Assembly (NCBI GenBank): GCA_018830445.1 | Contig: JAHJSN010000035.1 | Location: 1 to 64,000 of the forward strand | DNA from: Alphaproteobacteria bacterium | GTDB lineage: Bacteria > Pseudomonadota > Alphaproteobacteria > Rhizobiales > Hyphomicrobiaceae | Direction of reading: 5' to 3' | DNA length: 64,000 nt | Shown here: positions 17,794 to 28,400 of the stretch, piece after piece | Layout: every line of letters starts with the position of its first letter | How positions within the stretch are numbered: position 1 is the first letter of the stretch | Notes under the pieces: model-generated | Seen by the model: only the letters and a program-made list of their open reading frames with translations | The model's database searches: none | What the model was told of the DNA's origin: nothing | Translations under genes and position numbers: made by a program

Positions 17794-18546
17794 TTGCTGG
17801 TGGACGTGGGTGTTGAAGTCGGTTTCGGAAATCAAGAGGATCGCTGCGCTTTGTTTCCCATCGGAGATACGGTTTCGACGCGCTCGACGCCGGTCGTAGT
17901 TTGGTCGATCATCGCGGCGAACGTGGCAGCGTTTGCATATCAGCTGTCGCTCGGTTCGAGCGGCCAGCAGGCGTTCCTGATGCAGCATGCGCTGGTGCCG
18001 CGGCGCTATGTGGACTTCGCATGGGCGAGCGAGCACGGCCTTTCCAGCTTGGATTTCACGCCGTTCGTGACCAACATGTTTCTGCACGGCGGCTTCCTGC
18101 ATATCGGTTTCAACCTGTGGACGCTGTGGGTGTTCGGGCGGGCGCTGGAGGACCGGCTGGGGCCGTGGCGGTTTCTGCTGCTTTACATTGCAGCAGGTAT
18201 CCTTGCGAGCCTGGCGCATGCGATTTTCAACTTGACGTCGTCGATTCCGGCGCTGGGGGCATCAGGAGCGATCGCAGGGACGATTGCCGCCTACGCGGTG
18301 CGGTTTCCGTTCGGCTGGGTCAAGGTCGTTGTACCGGTGTTCATCTTTCCGTTCTTTTTCGCGATGCCGGCAATGATGTTCGCCGTGATCTGGTTTTCAA
18401 TGCAGGTGATGCAGGGCGTCAGCGAGTTGCTGGCGCCGTGGTACGGTCAGGGGATTGCGTGGTGGGCGCATATCGGCGGGTTCATTGGCGGCTGGCTGTT
18501 GATCAGGCGGCTCGGTCAAGCACCGCGCTGGCGCAGCGGATATTGA
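17794..18546 (+). CDS. Rhomboid family intramembrane serine protease
   Basis: GASGAIAG catalytic Ser; WWAHIGGFIGGWLL catalytic His. Confidence 0.9.
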   Translation: MLVDVGVEVGFGNQEDRCALFPIGDTVSTRSTPVVVWSIIAANVAAFAYQLSLGSSGQQAFLMQHALVPRRYVDFAWASEHGLSSLDFTPFVTNMFLHGGFLHIGFNLWTLWVFGRALEDRLGPWRFLLLYIAAGILASLAHAIFNLTSSIPALGASGAIAGTIAAYAVRFPFGWVKVVVPVFIFPFFFAMPAMMFAVIWFSMQVMQGVSELLAPWYGQGIAWWAHIGGFIGGWLLIRRLGQAPRWRSGY

Positions 18547-18648
18547 TCCGGCACCGGGGGCGGGTTGATTGCGGACAAGGACGGGGCGTGAAGCTAGTCT
18601 AACAAATATGATGACCGGTTTGCAGATCGCTTCGAAAGAGCCTTGCTG

Positions 18649-19185
18649 ATGGCCCGCGTGCTTGTCGCCTTCGCTTCACGCGAGGGGCATACAGAACTGA
18701 TCGCGCACCACGTTGTGCGCCAACTGGAAGACCGCGGGCACCTGACGCGTCTCATCAACCTCACGCGGCATGAGGGGGAAGCGGGAGCGGACGACTACGA
18801 TGCCACGATTATTGCCGGTTCGATCCATGTCGGCAGTTTTGCCCCCGAGGTGTTGGGGTTCCTGATGCGCCACGGCCCGGCGGTGCGCGAGCACGTTTCG
18901 GCGTTCCTGCCGGTCAGCCTGAGCGCGGCCTCGCATGACGACGCCGAGATCGCCGCGATCAACGAGATTGCGGACCGATTTCTGTTCGAGGCCGGCTGGC
19001 AGCCGGAGTTCGTTGAGCATGTGGCGGGCGCAGTCTACGATCGGGAGCTCAATGCGGTCGAGCGAACCGTTCTGCACATGATCATGCGCCAGCACGAGAC
19101 GGTGCCCGATCCTTCGGGTTCGACGGTTCTGACCGACTGGGGTCGTCTTGATGAATTCATTGGGGCGTTTGCCGCGAAGCTTTGA
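18649..19185 (+). CDS. Flavodoxin-domain protein, HemG-like
   Basis: MARVLVAFASREGHTELIAHHVVRQLEDRGH... Confidence 0.75.
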   Translation: MARVLVAFASREGHTELIAHHVVRQLEDRGHLTRLINLTRHEGEAGADDYDATIIAGSIHVGSFAPEVLGFLMRHGPAVREHVSAFLPVSLSAASHDDAEIAAINEIADRFLFEAGWQPEFVEHVAGAVYDRELNAVERTVLHMIMRQHETVPDPSGSTVLTDWGRLDEFIGAFAAKL

Positions 19186-19226
19186 TTGATGCGGGCACGG
19201 CAGGCTGCCTCGTCGGGGCGTTATTT

Positions 19227-20057
19227 CTATTGCGCGTTCTGACCATAGCCCTTGAAGCGTTCGAGCACGTCGGCCATCGCGTCGGCATCGAGGATGCGCG
19301 GCTTGCCCAAGGTCAAAACCTTGTAAAATTGTTCGGAGAGCACCTCGACCTCCTCGGCAAGTTCCAGGGCGGCGGCGAGATTCTTGCCGACGGCGATCTG
19401 GCCGTGGTTGGCCATCAGGAGTGCCGAGCGCCGGGCAAGTCCGTTGCCAACGTGGCCGGCGAGTTCTTCGGTGCCGAAGGGCGCATAGGGGATGATCGGA
19501 ATGTCGACTCCGCCGGCGACCGCGATCATGTAATGAAACGCGGGAATCGTCTTGTTGGCGCAGGCTAGAACCGTTGCGTGCAAAGAATGGGTGTGTACAA
19601 CTGCGCCGATATCGGGGCGGGCGTGATAGGCGGCCAGATGAAAGCGCCATTCGCTCGACGGCTTGCGGGCCTTCTTGCTGAAACTTCCATCAGCATCGAC
19701 GAAGGCGATGTCGGAGGGTTTCAGCTGTTCATAGGCCATTCCGGTCGGCGTGATCAGCATACCGGTTTTCCAGCGGCAGGACACGTTGCCGGAGCGTCCA
19801 GGAGAGAGGCCGGAGCGGCTCATCTTCAAGGCTGTGGCGATAACCGCTTTGCGGGCGGCGGTTTCTGCGGCCTTCGAGGCAGTGCGGGGTCGCGGGGCCT
19901 TACGGAGGGCTGCGGCCGACTTGGTCCGCGGGGCCGTTCCAGCATTCTCAGCGGCCACCGCGGTCTTGTCGGCTTTGCGCACAGGTGCGCGGCGGCTTGC
20001 CGGTGTTGCGGCGGGCTTGCGGGTCGTCGTTCGATTTGTTGTTTGTTTAACTGCCAT
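19227..20057 (-). CDS. Class II aldolase/adducin family protein with basic N-terminal extension
   Basis: Core SRSGLSPGRSGNVSCR...GAVVHTHSLHATVLAC...LLMANHGQIAVG; about 70 aa K/A/R/T/P-rich N-terminus. Confidence 0.85.
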   Translation of the reverse strand: MAVKQTTNRTTTRKPAATPASRRAPVRKADKTAVAAENAGTAPRTKSAAALRKAPRPRTASKAAETAARKAVIATALKMSRSGLSPGRSGNVSCRWKTGMLITPTGMAYEQLKPSDIAFVDADGSFSKKARKPSSEWRFHLAAYHARPDIGAVVHTHSLHATVLACANKTIPAFHYMIAVAGGVDIPIIPYAPFGTEELAGHVGNGLARRSALLMANHGQIAVGKNLAAALELAEEVEVLSEQFYKVLTLGKPRILDADAMADVLERFKGYGQNAQ

Positions 20058-20127
20058 CGCCAGGGAGACTAAGTGTTCGTACGAATTGCCGACAGCAGAT
20101 TAGCCTGGATTGGTTTGCGGAGGCCTA

Positions 20128-20310
20128 AAAACACAAAAGAGCAGGATTTCCTGCTCTTTTGAACGCCGGCCGAGACCGATACTGTTCTGCATCTTCTTCC
20201 AAGCTTTGGGAAGACGCAGGCTTGTGAGCCTTTTTCTGGCTCTTGGCGTCTTTCCCTAGACTTGGGCTCTTTGCCGGTGCTTCATGCGGCTTTGACCCTT
20301 TTGGTTAGCG
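20128..20310 (-). ncRNA. Candidate structured small RNA, unassigned family
   Basis: Promoter GTGACA-N17-TATAAC (plus 20344-20316), stem GGGAAAGACGC/GCGTCTTCCC with inner GAGCC/GGCTC, terminator AAAAGAGCAGG-aaat-CCTGCTCTTTT; no convincing ORF. Confidence 0.5.
20133..20161 (-). terminator. Rho-independent terminator
   Basis: AAAGAGCAGG aaat CCTGCTCTTTT then GTGTTTTT on the minus strand. Confidence 0.75.
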
Positions 20311-20315
20311 AGGGC

Positions 20316-20344
20316 GTTATAACCCAGGTGTGTCCGTCTGTCAC
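20316..20344 (-). promoter_or_regulatory. Sigma70-type promoter for the candidate sRNA
   Basis: Minus strand GTGACA, 17-nt spacer, TATAAC. Confidence 0.55.
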
Positions 20345-20592
20345 TGACAAAAAGTCGTAGTTTGCCTGCAAAGTTTCCAAGCGGTGTGCGAACAATAGGC
20401 AACCGCCGCGTAGAGCCTTTTTCAGCAGAGCGCGGTGAGGACGCCGGGGGAAGGATTGCGCGCTCGCACGGTTCTCGTTAAGAGCGGCTGAATACCGGTC
20501 CGACATGCGTCTATCGCCGAGACACTGGTTTGCTGCGGCGGGGATGATTTGTCTGCTGGAGGCTGGCGCGCAATCGACATCATGGGATTCCA

Positions 20593-21939
20593 ATGCATCT
20601 TTCACGCTTTTTCATGCCCGTCCTGCGCGATACGCCCAAGGAGGCGGAGATCATTTCGCACCAGCTTATGCTGCGGGCTGCGATGATCAAGCAGTCGGCT
20701 GCCGGCATCTATTCGTGGTTGCCGCTGGGCTTGCGCGTCCTGAAGAAGATCGAAGGGATCGTGCGCGAGGAACAGAACCGTGCAGGTGCGGTGGAGATCC
20801 TGATGCCGACAATCCAGTCGGCCGACCTGTGGCGTGAATCGGGACGCTATGAAGCCTACGGCAAGGAAATGCTGCGCATCGTCGACCGCCACGAGCGCGA
20901 CATCCTTTACGGGCCGACGGCCGAAGAGGTGGTGACGGCAATCTTCCGCGACAGCGTCAGAAGCTACAAGGACCTGCCGAAGAATCTCTACAACATTCAA
21001 TGGAAATTCCGCGACGAAATCCGGCCGCGCTTCGGGGTGATGCGCGGGCGCGAGTTTCTGATGAAGGATGCCTATTCGTTCGACCTGACGAAGGAAGATG
21101 CGCGGGCGACCTATCAGCGGATGTTCGCGGCTTATCTTAGAACATTCGCGAGGATGGGGCTCAAGTCGGTGCCGATGAAAGCGGATACGGGACCGATCGG
21201 CGGCGACCTCAGCCACGAATTCATTATTCTGGCCGAGACCGGCGAGAGCGAAGTGTTCCTGCACAAGGACCTTCTCGATGAAAGGGTGCCGCCTGCGGAT
21301 ACCGATTTCTTCGGCGACCTTTCAGGGGTCGTGGAGAACTGGACTTCGCGGTACGCAGCGACCGACGAGATCCACGATGCGGCCAAGTTCGAGAATGAAG
21401 TGCCGGAGGCCAAGCGGGTCACGGCGCGTGGCATCGAGGTCGGCCACATCTTCTATTTCGGCACCAAGTATTCGGCGGCGATGGGAGCGAAAGTGCAGGG
21501 CCCGGATGGGCAGTTGGTGACGCCGGAAATGGGCTCCTACGGGGTCGGGGTGTCGCGTCTGGCCGGCGCCATAATCGAAGCCAGCCATGACGAAGCCGGG
21601 ATAATATGGCCGGTGCCGGTGGCACCGTTCGAAGTCGGACTCGTCAATCTGCGCGCGGGAGATGCGGCAACGGATGGCGCCTGCGCCGACCTCTACAACA
21701 AACTTCAGGCCGCGGGTGTCGAGGTGCTATACGACGATACCGACGAACGGGCAGGCGCCAAGTTCTCCACGATGGATCTGATCGGCCTGCCTTATCAGTT
21801 GATCGTGGGGCCGAAGGGCGTCAAGAACGGCGAGGTGGAGATCAAGGCTCGCGCGGGGGCTGAACGCGAGACGCTCGGGATCGAGGCCGGACTCAATCAG
21901 GTCATCGCGGCGGTCCAGTCTCAGCGCATTCTGGCTTGA
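20593..21939 (+). CDS. proS: Prolyl-tRNA synthetase
   Basis: [54 protein letters not shown]. Confidence 0.96.
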   Translation: MHLSRFFMPVLRDTPKEAEIISHQLMLRAAMIKQSAAGIYSWLPLGLRVLKKIEGIVREEQNRAGAVEILMPTIQSADLWRESGRYEAYGKEMLRIVDRHERDILYGPTAEEVVTAIFRDSVRSYKDLPKNLYNIQWKFRDEIRPRFGVMRGREFLMKDAYSFDLTKEDARATYQRMFAAYLRTFARMGLKSVPMKADTGPIGGDLSHEFIILAETGESEVFLHKDLLDERVPPADTDFFGDLSGVVENWTSRYAATDEIHDAAKFENEVPEAKRVTARGIEVGHIFYFGTKYSAAMGAKVQGPDGQLVTPEMGSYGVGVSRLAGAIIEASHDEAGIIWPVPVAPFEVGLVNLRAGDAATDGACADLYNKLQAAGVEVLYDDTDERAGAKFSTMDLIGLPYQLIVGPKGVKNGEVEIKARAGAERETLGIEAGLNQVIAAVQSQRILA

Positions 21940-22002
21940 CGAGCAGGCTCATCGGCCAGAGTTGGTGATGATTTTCGCTGGGGCAATCGGTAAGGGGAAG
22001 AC

Positions 22003-23301
22003 ATGGCAGCCGGACACAGGGCGGACGCGCTGGACAAGTCGAACGCGGACACGATGGCGTTTGCTCCGTTCGAGTGGATGCTGGCGTTGAGGTATCTGCG
22101 GGCGCGGCGCAAGGAAGGCTTCATCTCGGTCATCGCCGGATTTTCGTTTGTCGGGATCATGCTGGGTGTTGCGACACTGATCATCGTGATGGCGGTGATG
22201 AACGGGTTTCGCGCGGACCTGTTCTCCAAGATCCTCGGCCTTAACGGTCATGTCGTCGTGTTGAAGATCGGCGAGAGCTTCAAGGATTACGACGAGATTG
22301 CGAGGAAGATCGAAAGTGTGAAGGGCATCCAGCACGCGCTGCCGCTGATCGAGGGCCAGGTGATGGTGTCGTCGCGCGTGCAGGCGTCCGGCGGACTTGT
22401 CAGGGGGATGTCGGAAGACGGTATCAAGTCCTTGAAGCTGGTTTCTGGCAATGTGCGGTTCGGCAGCCTCGATGGTTTCGATACCTCGCAGGGTATTGCG
22501 GTGGGCATGCGGCTGGCGAATTCGCTCGGTGCCAGTATCAACGATACGATCACTCTGGTTTCACCGCGCGGGGCGACGACGCCATTCGGCACCGCGCCGC
22601 GCACCAAGGCCTATCAGATCAAGGCGATCTTCGAGATGGGCATGAGCGAATACGACCGCACGGTCATCTTCATGCCGCTGGGCGAGGCGCAGAAGTTCTT
22701 TTCAAAGCGCGATGCGGTCGACTTCATCGAGGTGATGGTCGACGATCCGGAGGCGGTCGCAGGCTATCAGGCGGACATCATGGGGGCGATTGGGCGCACG
22801 TTCCAGACAACCGACTGGCAGCAGCGCAATGAGACATTCTTCAGAGTGCTCGAGATCGAGCGGCTGGTAATGTTCATCATCCTGTCGCTGATCATCCTGG
22901 TGGCGGCGCTCAATATCATTTCGGGCATGATGATGCTGGTGAAGGACAAGGGACGCGACATCGCGATCCTGCGCACGATGGGAGCTTCGCGAGGGGCGGT
23001 GATGCGCGTGTTCCTGATTACCGGGGCCGCAATCGGTGTGGTCGGCACGCTGGCTGGCTTCATCCTCGGGGTGGTGTTTTGTTGGAACATCGACGAGATC
23101 AAGGGTGTCGTCGCGTGGCTGACGAATACGCAGATCTTCGACCCAGCGATTTATTACCTGACCAAGCTGCCGGCGAAAATCGATCCCGGTGAAACCGGGA
23201 TGATCGTCGCGATGGGGCTCGGGCTTTCGATCCTTGCGACGATCTATCCGTCATGGCGGGCGTCAACGCTCGATCCTGTCGAAGCGCTGAGGTACGAGTG
23301 A
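22003..23301 (+). CDS. lolC: Lipoprotein-releasing ABC transporter permease LolC/E
   Basis: FEWMLALRYLRARRKEGFISVIAGFSFVGIMLGVATLIIVMAVMNGF. Confidence 0.93.
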   Translation: MAAGHRADALDKSNADTMAFAPFEWMLALRYLRARRKEGFISVIAGFSFVGIMLGVATLIIVMAVMNGFRADLFSKILGLNGHVVVLKIGESFKDYDEIARKIESVKGIQHALPLIEGQVMVSSRVQASGGLVRGMSEDGIKSLKLVSGNVRFGSLDGFDTSQGIAVGMRLANSLGASINDTITLVSPRGATTPFGTAPRTKAYQIKAIFEMGMSEYDRTVIFMPLGEAQKFFSKRDAVDFIEVMVDDPEAVAGYQADIMGAIGRTFQTTDWQQRNETFFRVLEIERLVMFIILSLIILVAALNIISGMMMLVKDKGRDIAILRTMGASRGAVMRVFLITGAAIGVVGTLAGFILGVVFCWNIDEIKGVVAWLTNTQIFDPAIYYLTKLPAKIDPGETGMIVAMGLGLSILATIYPSWRASTLDPVEALRYE

Positions 23302-23303
23302 CC

Positions 23304-24020
<717 letters not shown>

Positions 24021-24313
24021 GGGCGTCGTCTTTCCCGCGTCAATTGAGCGCGAAGCAGTGCGTGTTATCTTATTGCCCGCCTGCTGCGAGGTTCCCACTA
24101 TTGGTGGGGCGCTTGCAGTGACCGGTCCGCGTCGGGCTAGCTAGACCGCCTTTCTCACAGGGGTGTAGACCGTCATCGCATTTGCAGCTGGTGCTGCAAC
24201 CAAATGTCAGAACCAAAAGCTACATCTGAATCATAGAGTAGCTAGAGCATTATCAGATCACACGGAAACGCATCCGCGTTTCGGTGCTCGGATGAAAATA
24301 CTCCGAAAGTGTC

Positions 24314-25246
24314 ATGCAAATCTATCTCCCCATCGCCGGAATGCCGCTGCCCTTGCTGCCACTATTGGGGCTCGGGCTGGCGGTCGGTTTTCTTTCGGGC
24401 ATGTTCGGTGTTGGCGGCGGCTTTATCCTGACGCCAATCCTAATGTTCATGGGTGTGCCGCCGATCGTCGCCGTCGGCACGGGGGCTGCCATCGTGATCG
24501 CGTCTTCCGTATCGGGGGCGATTGCCCATTGGGGGCGCGGTAACGTCGATATCGGTATGGGCGGGATACTGACCGCTGCGGGACTTGTGGGTTCGACGCT
24601 CGGTTCGCAGCTGCAGGCGTTCCTGAAACAACTCGGGCAACTCGAACTCTTCACATCATTGACCTACGCCGCGATTTTGACGGTGATCGGGTCCATCATG
24701 GTGACGGAAGGATTCTGGGCCTGGCACCGGCTGGCGCATCCGGCAGCGCTGCCCGCGGGGACGCTGAGGAAACGCGCGCGCAGCTTCAATCAGAAACTGC
24801 CGCTGAGGATGCGATTTCGCCGGGCGAAAATGTATATCAGCGTGCTGCCGCCTTTGGCGGTCGGAGGGTTCGTCGGCTTTCTCACCGCCATCATGGGGGC
24901 CGGCGGCGGCTTCATTTTGATTCCGCTGCTCGTCTACGTTCTCGGAGTGAACACCCGGGTTGCTGTTGGGACTTCGTCGCTGCAGGTGCTGTGCGTCGCG
25001 AGTTTCACGACCGTGATTCAATCGGAGTTCAACCAGAACGTCGATCTGATGCTCGGGTTTCCGCTGATGGTGGGTAGCGTTATCGCGGCGCAGTTGGGTG
25101 TGCGGTTCGGAGGGCAGTTGAAGCCCGAAACGCTGCGGATCCTGCTCGGCCTTCTCGTGCTCCTGGTCGGATTGCGCATGGTGTCCGATCTGGTGATGAC
25201 GCCGGCGGATCTCTACAGCCTGTCGAGCGAGCGCCTGCATCGTTGA
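24314..25246 (+). CDS. TSUP/TauE-SafE family sulfite exporter
   Basis: LGLAVGFLSGMFGVGGGFILTPILMFMGVPPIVAVGT. Confidence 0.9.
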   Translation: MQIYLPIAGMPLPLLPLLGLGLAVGFLSGMFGVGGGFILTPILMFMGVPPIVAVGTGAAIVIASSVSGAIAHWGRGNVDIGMGGILTAAGLVGSTLGSQLQAFLKQLGQLELFTSLTYAAILTVIGSIMVTEGFWAWHRLAHPAALPAGTLRKRARSFNQKLPLRMRFRRAKMYISVLPPLAVGGFVGFLTAIMGAGGGFILIPLLVYVLGVNTRVAVGTSSLQVLCVASFTTVIQSEFNQNVDLMLGFPLMVGSVIAAQLGVRFGGQLKPETLRILLGLLVLLVGLRMVSDLVMTPADLYSLSSERLHR

Positions 25247-25421
25247 GCCTGAGGCGGGGGAAGAGGGCGCCAGTTCGCAGTTGATGGCAGGTTCGATCCG
25301 GGCCGCGCGGGCAAGACTGCGCAGCCGGCGGTGGGCGGCATGGCAATTTCGGGTAAATCAATTGTGGGTAGGCCAGTTCGCGGCCGGTGCGCTGGGCGGC
25401 AGGGCGGGATAGGCTGGCGGT

Positions 25422-28400
25422 ATGAACGCTCCGATTCGACCAGAAGAGACCGCCGCCGCGAGCAAGGCAGATAACGGCGATGCAAACCGCCTGCGGTTCG
25501 TGCACCTGCGCGTGCATTCGGCCTATTCGCTGTTGGAAGGGGCGCTGCCTATCCCGAAGCTCGCCAAGCTTGCCGAGAAGCATGGCTATCCGGCGCTGGC
25601 GCTGACGGACACCAACAATCTATTCGGCGCTCTCGACTTTTCCGAGAAGCTCGCCAAGGCCGGCGTGCAGCCGATCGTGGGGGTGACGATCGCCGTCGAT
25701 TTCGAGGGCGACGGTGTCGAGGATCCGCTTGCTGCCGTGCGGCAGGGGCGTGCCACCGGCAGCGATCATCAGCGGTTGTCGCGCGACGGTTTTCTGGCGC
25801 TGCTCGCAGCATCCGAGACCGGCTACCTGAATTTGATGAAGATCGTCAGCGCGGCGCACCTTGCCGTCGAGGACGGGGCGCCGCCGCATGTAACCTTGTC
25901 GCGATTGCAGACCCATGCCGATGGATTGATCGTGTTGACGGGCGGGCCGGATGGGCCCGTAGACCGGGCAATCGGCGAAGGACGCGCGGGCGTTGCCGAA
26001 TCCCGCATGAAGTCGCTTCGCTCGGCTTATGGCGACAGGCTCTATGTCGAGATCCAGCGCCATGGTTGGGATCGCGAGAGGCAAGTCGAACCGCAGATCA
26101 TAGATCTGGCGTATCGCCTGGAGTTGCCGCTGGTCGCGTCCAACGAGGCCTTTTTCGAGGGGCCGTCGGACTTCGAGGCTCATGATGCGCTGATCTGCAT
26201 CGCGGAAGGCCGCTACGTCGTCGAGGACGACCGCCGGCGGATGACGCCGCAGCATTACTTCAAGTCTAGCGACGAGATGGCGGAAGTGTTCGCTGACCTG
26301 CCTGAGGCGTTGGCCAATACGTTGGAGATTGCGCGGCGCTGCCATTACCGGCCGCTGGGGCGCAAGCCGATCCTGCCGCGCTTCGTGAAAAGCCTGGACG
26401 GCAAGAGCGATGAAGACCTCGTTGCCGAAGAAGCCGCGGAACTGAAGCGGCAGGCCGATGAAGGTCTGGCGCGGCGGCTCGATGCGCACGGGCCGGCTGA
26501 CGGTTTCACGCAGGAGGATTACGAGAAGCGGCTCGCCTACGAAGTCGACGTGATCACCAACATGAAGTTTCCCGGCTACTTCCTGATCGTGGCCGACTTC
26601 ATCAAGTGGTCGAAGGCCCAGGGCATCCCGGTGGGACCGGGGCGCGGCTCGGGGGCGGGATCGCTTGTTGCCTATGCGCTGACGATCACCGACCTCGATC
26701 CATTGCGGTTCGGTCTGCTGTTCGAACGGTTCCTCAACCCTGAGCGCGTTTCGATGCCCGACTTCGATATCGACTTCTGCCAGGACCGGCGCGAGGAGAC
26801 GATCCGCTACGTCCAGGATAAGTACGGCCACGACCGCGTGGCGCAAATCATCACGCACGGCAAGTTGCAGGCACGCGCTGTGCTGCGCGACGTGGGTCGC
26901 GTGCTGCAGATGCCCTACGGGCAGGTCGACAAGCTGTGCAAGTTGGTGCCGAACAATCCGGCCAATCCCGTGACGCTGCCGGAAGCCATCGAAGCGGAAC
27001 CGAAGCTTCAGGAAGCGCAGAAAGCCGAGCCGCTGGTGGCGCAGTTGATCGAAACCTCGATCAAGCTCGAAGGGCTTTACCGGCATGCGTCGACGCACGC
27101 CGCAGGCATGGTGATCGGCGACCGGCCGCTCGAAGAGCTGGTGCCGCTCTACCGCGATCCGAAGTCGGATATGCCGGTGACGCAGTTCAACTGGAAGCTT
27201 GTCGAAGCCGCCGGGCTGGTGAAGTTCGACTTCCTCGGGTTGAAGACGCTGACGGTTTTGAAGAAGGCGGTCGATCTCGTCAGACGCGTGCGCGGGATCG
27301 AGGTCGAACTGGAAAAGCTCGATGTGTTCGACAAGAAGTCCTACGAATTGCTTGCCAGGGCCGATACGGTCGGGGTGTTCCAGCTGGAATCGACGGGCAT
27401 GCGGGAAAGCCTCAAGCGGCTGCGACCCGACCGCTTCGAAGACATCATCGCCATGGTGGCGCTCTACCGCCCCGGACCGATGGACAACATCCCGACCTAC
27501 ATCAACCGTAAGCACGGCGAGGAGCCCGTCGACTGCCTGCATCCGATGCTCGAAGGCATCCTGTCGGAAACCTACGGCGTCATCATTTACCAGGAGCAGG
27601 TCATCCAGATCGCCCAGGTGATGGGCGGCTATACGCTCGGGCAGGCCGACATGCTGCGGCGCGCGATGGGCAAGAAGGACAGGGAAGAGATGGCGCGGCA
27701 TGAGGCGCGCTTCATCGAGGGTGCTGTCGAACGCGGCGTGAAGAAGAAGGACGCCGGCTACATTTTCGAACTGGTCAATAAGTTCGCTGGCTACGGTTTC
27801 AACAAATCGCACGCGGCGGCTTATGCTTTGGTGAGCTATCACACCGCCTACATGAAGGCGAACTACCTGGAAGAATTCATCGCGGCGTCGATGACCCTCG
27901 ACATGGCCAACACCGACAAGCTGGCGGGCTTCGTGGCGGAAGCGAAGAAGTGCGGCGTGCCGGTGCTGCCGCCAAGCGTGAATGCGTCCGAGGTGGACTT
28001 TACGGTTGAGCGACAGTCTCGATCGCCCAGCATGCGGGGAGAGGCAAGGGGTGCGGGGCTGGGTCTGAAGACTAACGCTGCCCCTCACCCTCAATATTCC
28101 GCCCCTCACCCTAGCCCTCTCCCCATGAAGGATGGGGAGACGGGAAAGCCGGGCGCGATTCGGTATTCGCTCGCGGCGTTGAAGAATGTCGGCGCCGGGG
28201 CCGTGCAGACGATTGTCGATGCGCGCAGTGAGGGTGGGGCGTTCAAGTCGCTCGGCGATTTCGCCTCAAGGCTTAATCCGAAGGCGCTCAACAAGCGTGC
28301 CATCGAAACGCTGGCGCAGGCAGGCGCGTTCGATAGGCTGGAGCCGAGCCGGGCGACGGCGAAGGCCAATGCGGAGCAGATTATCGCGCTGGCGCAGCGA

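Noticed and set aside
25620-28109. 829-aa minus-strand ORF opposite dnaE
   Set aside because: Antisense shadow ORF in GC-rich DNA; the plus strand encodes an unmistakable DnaE and the antisense product has no recognisable motif.
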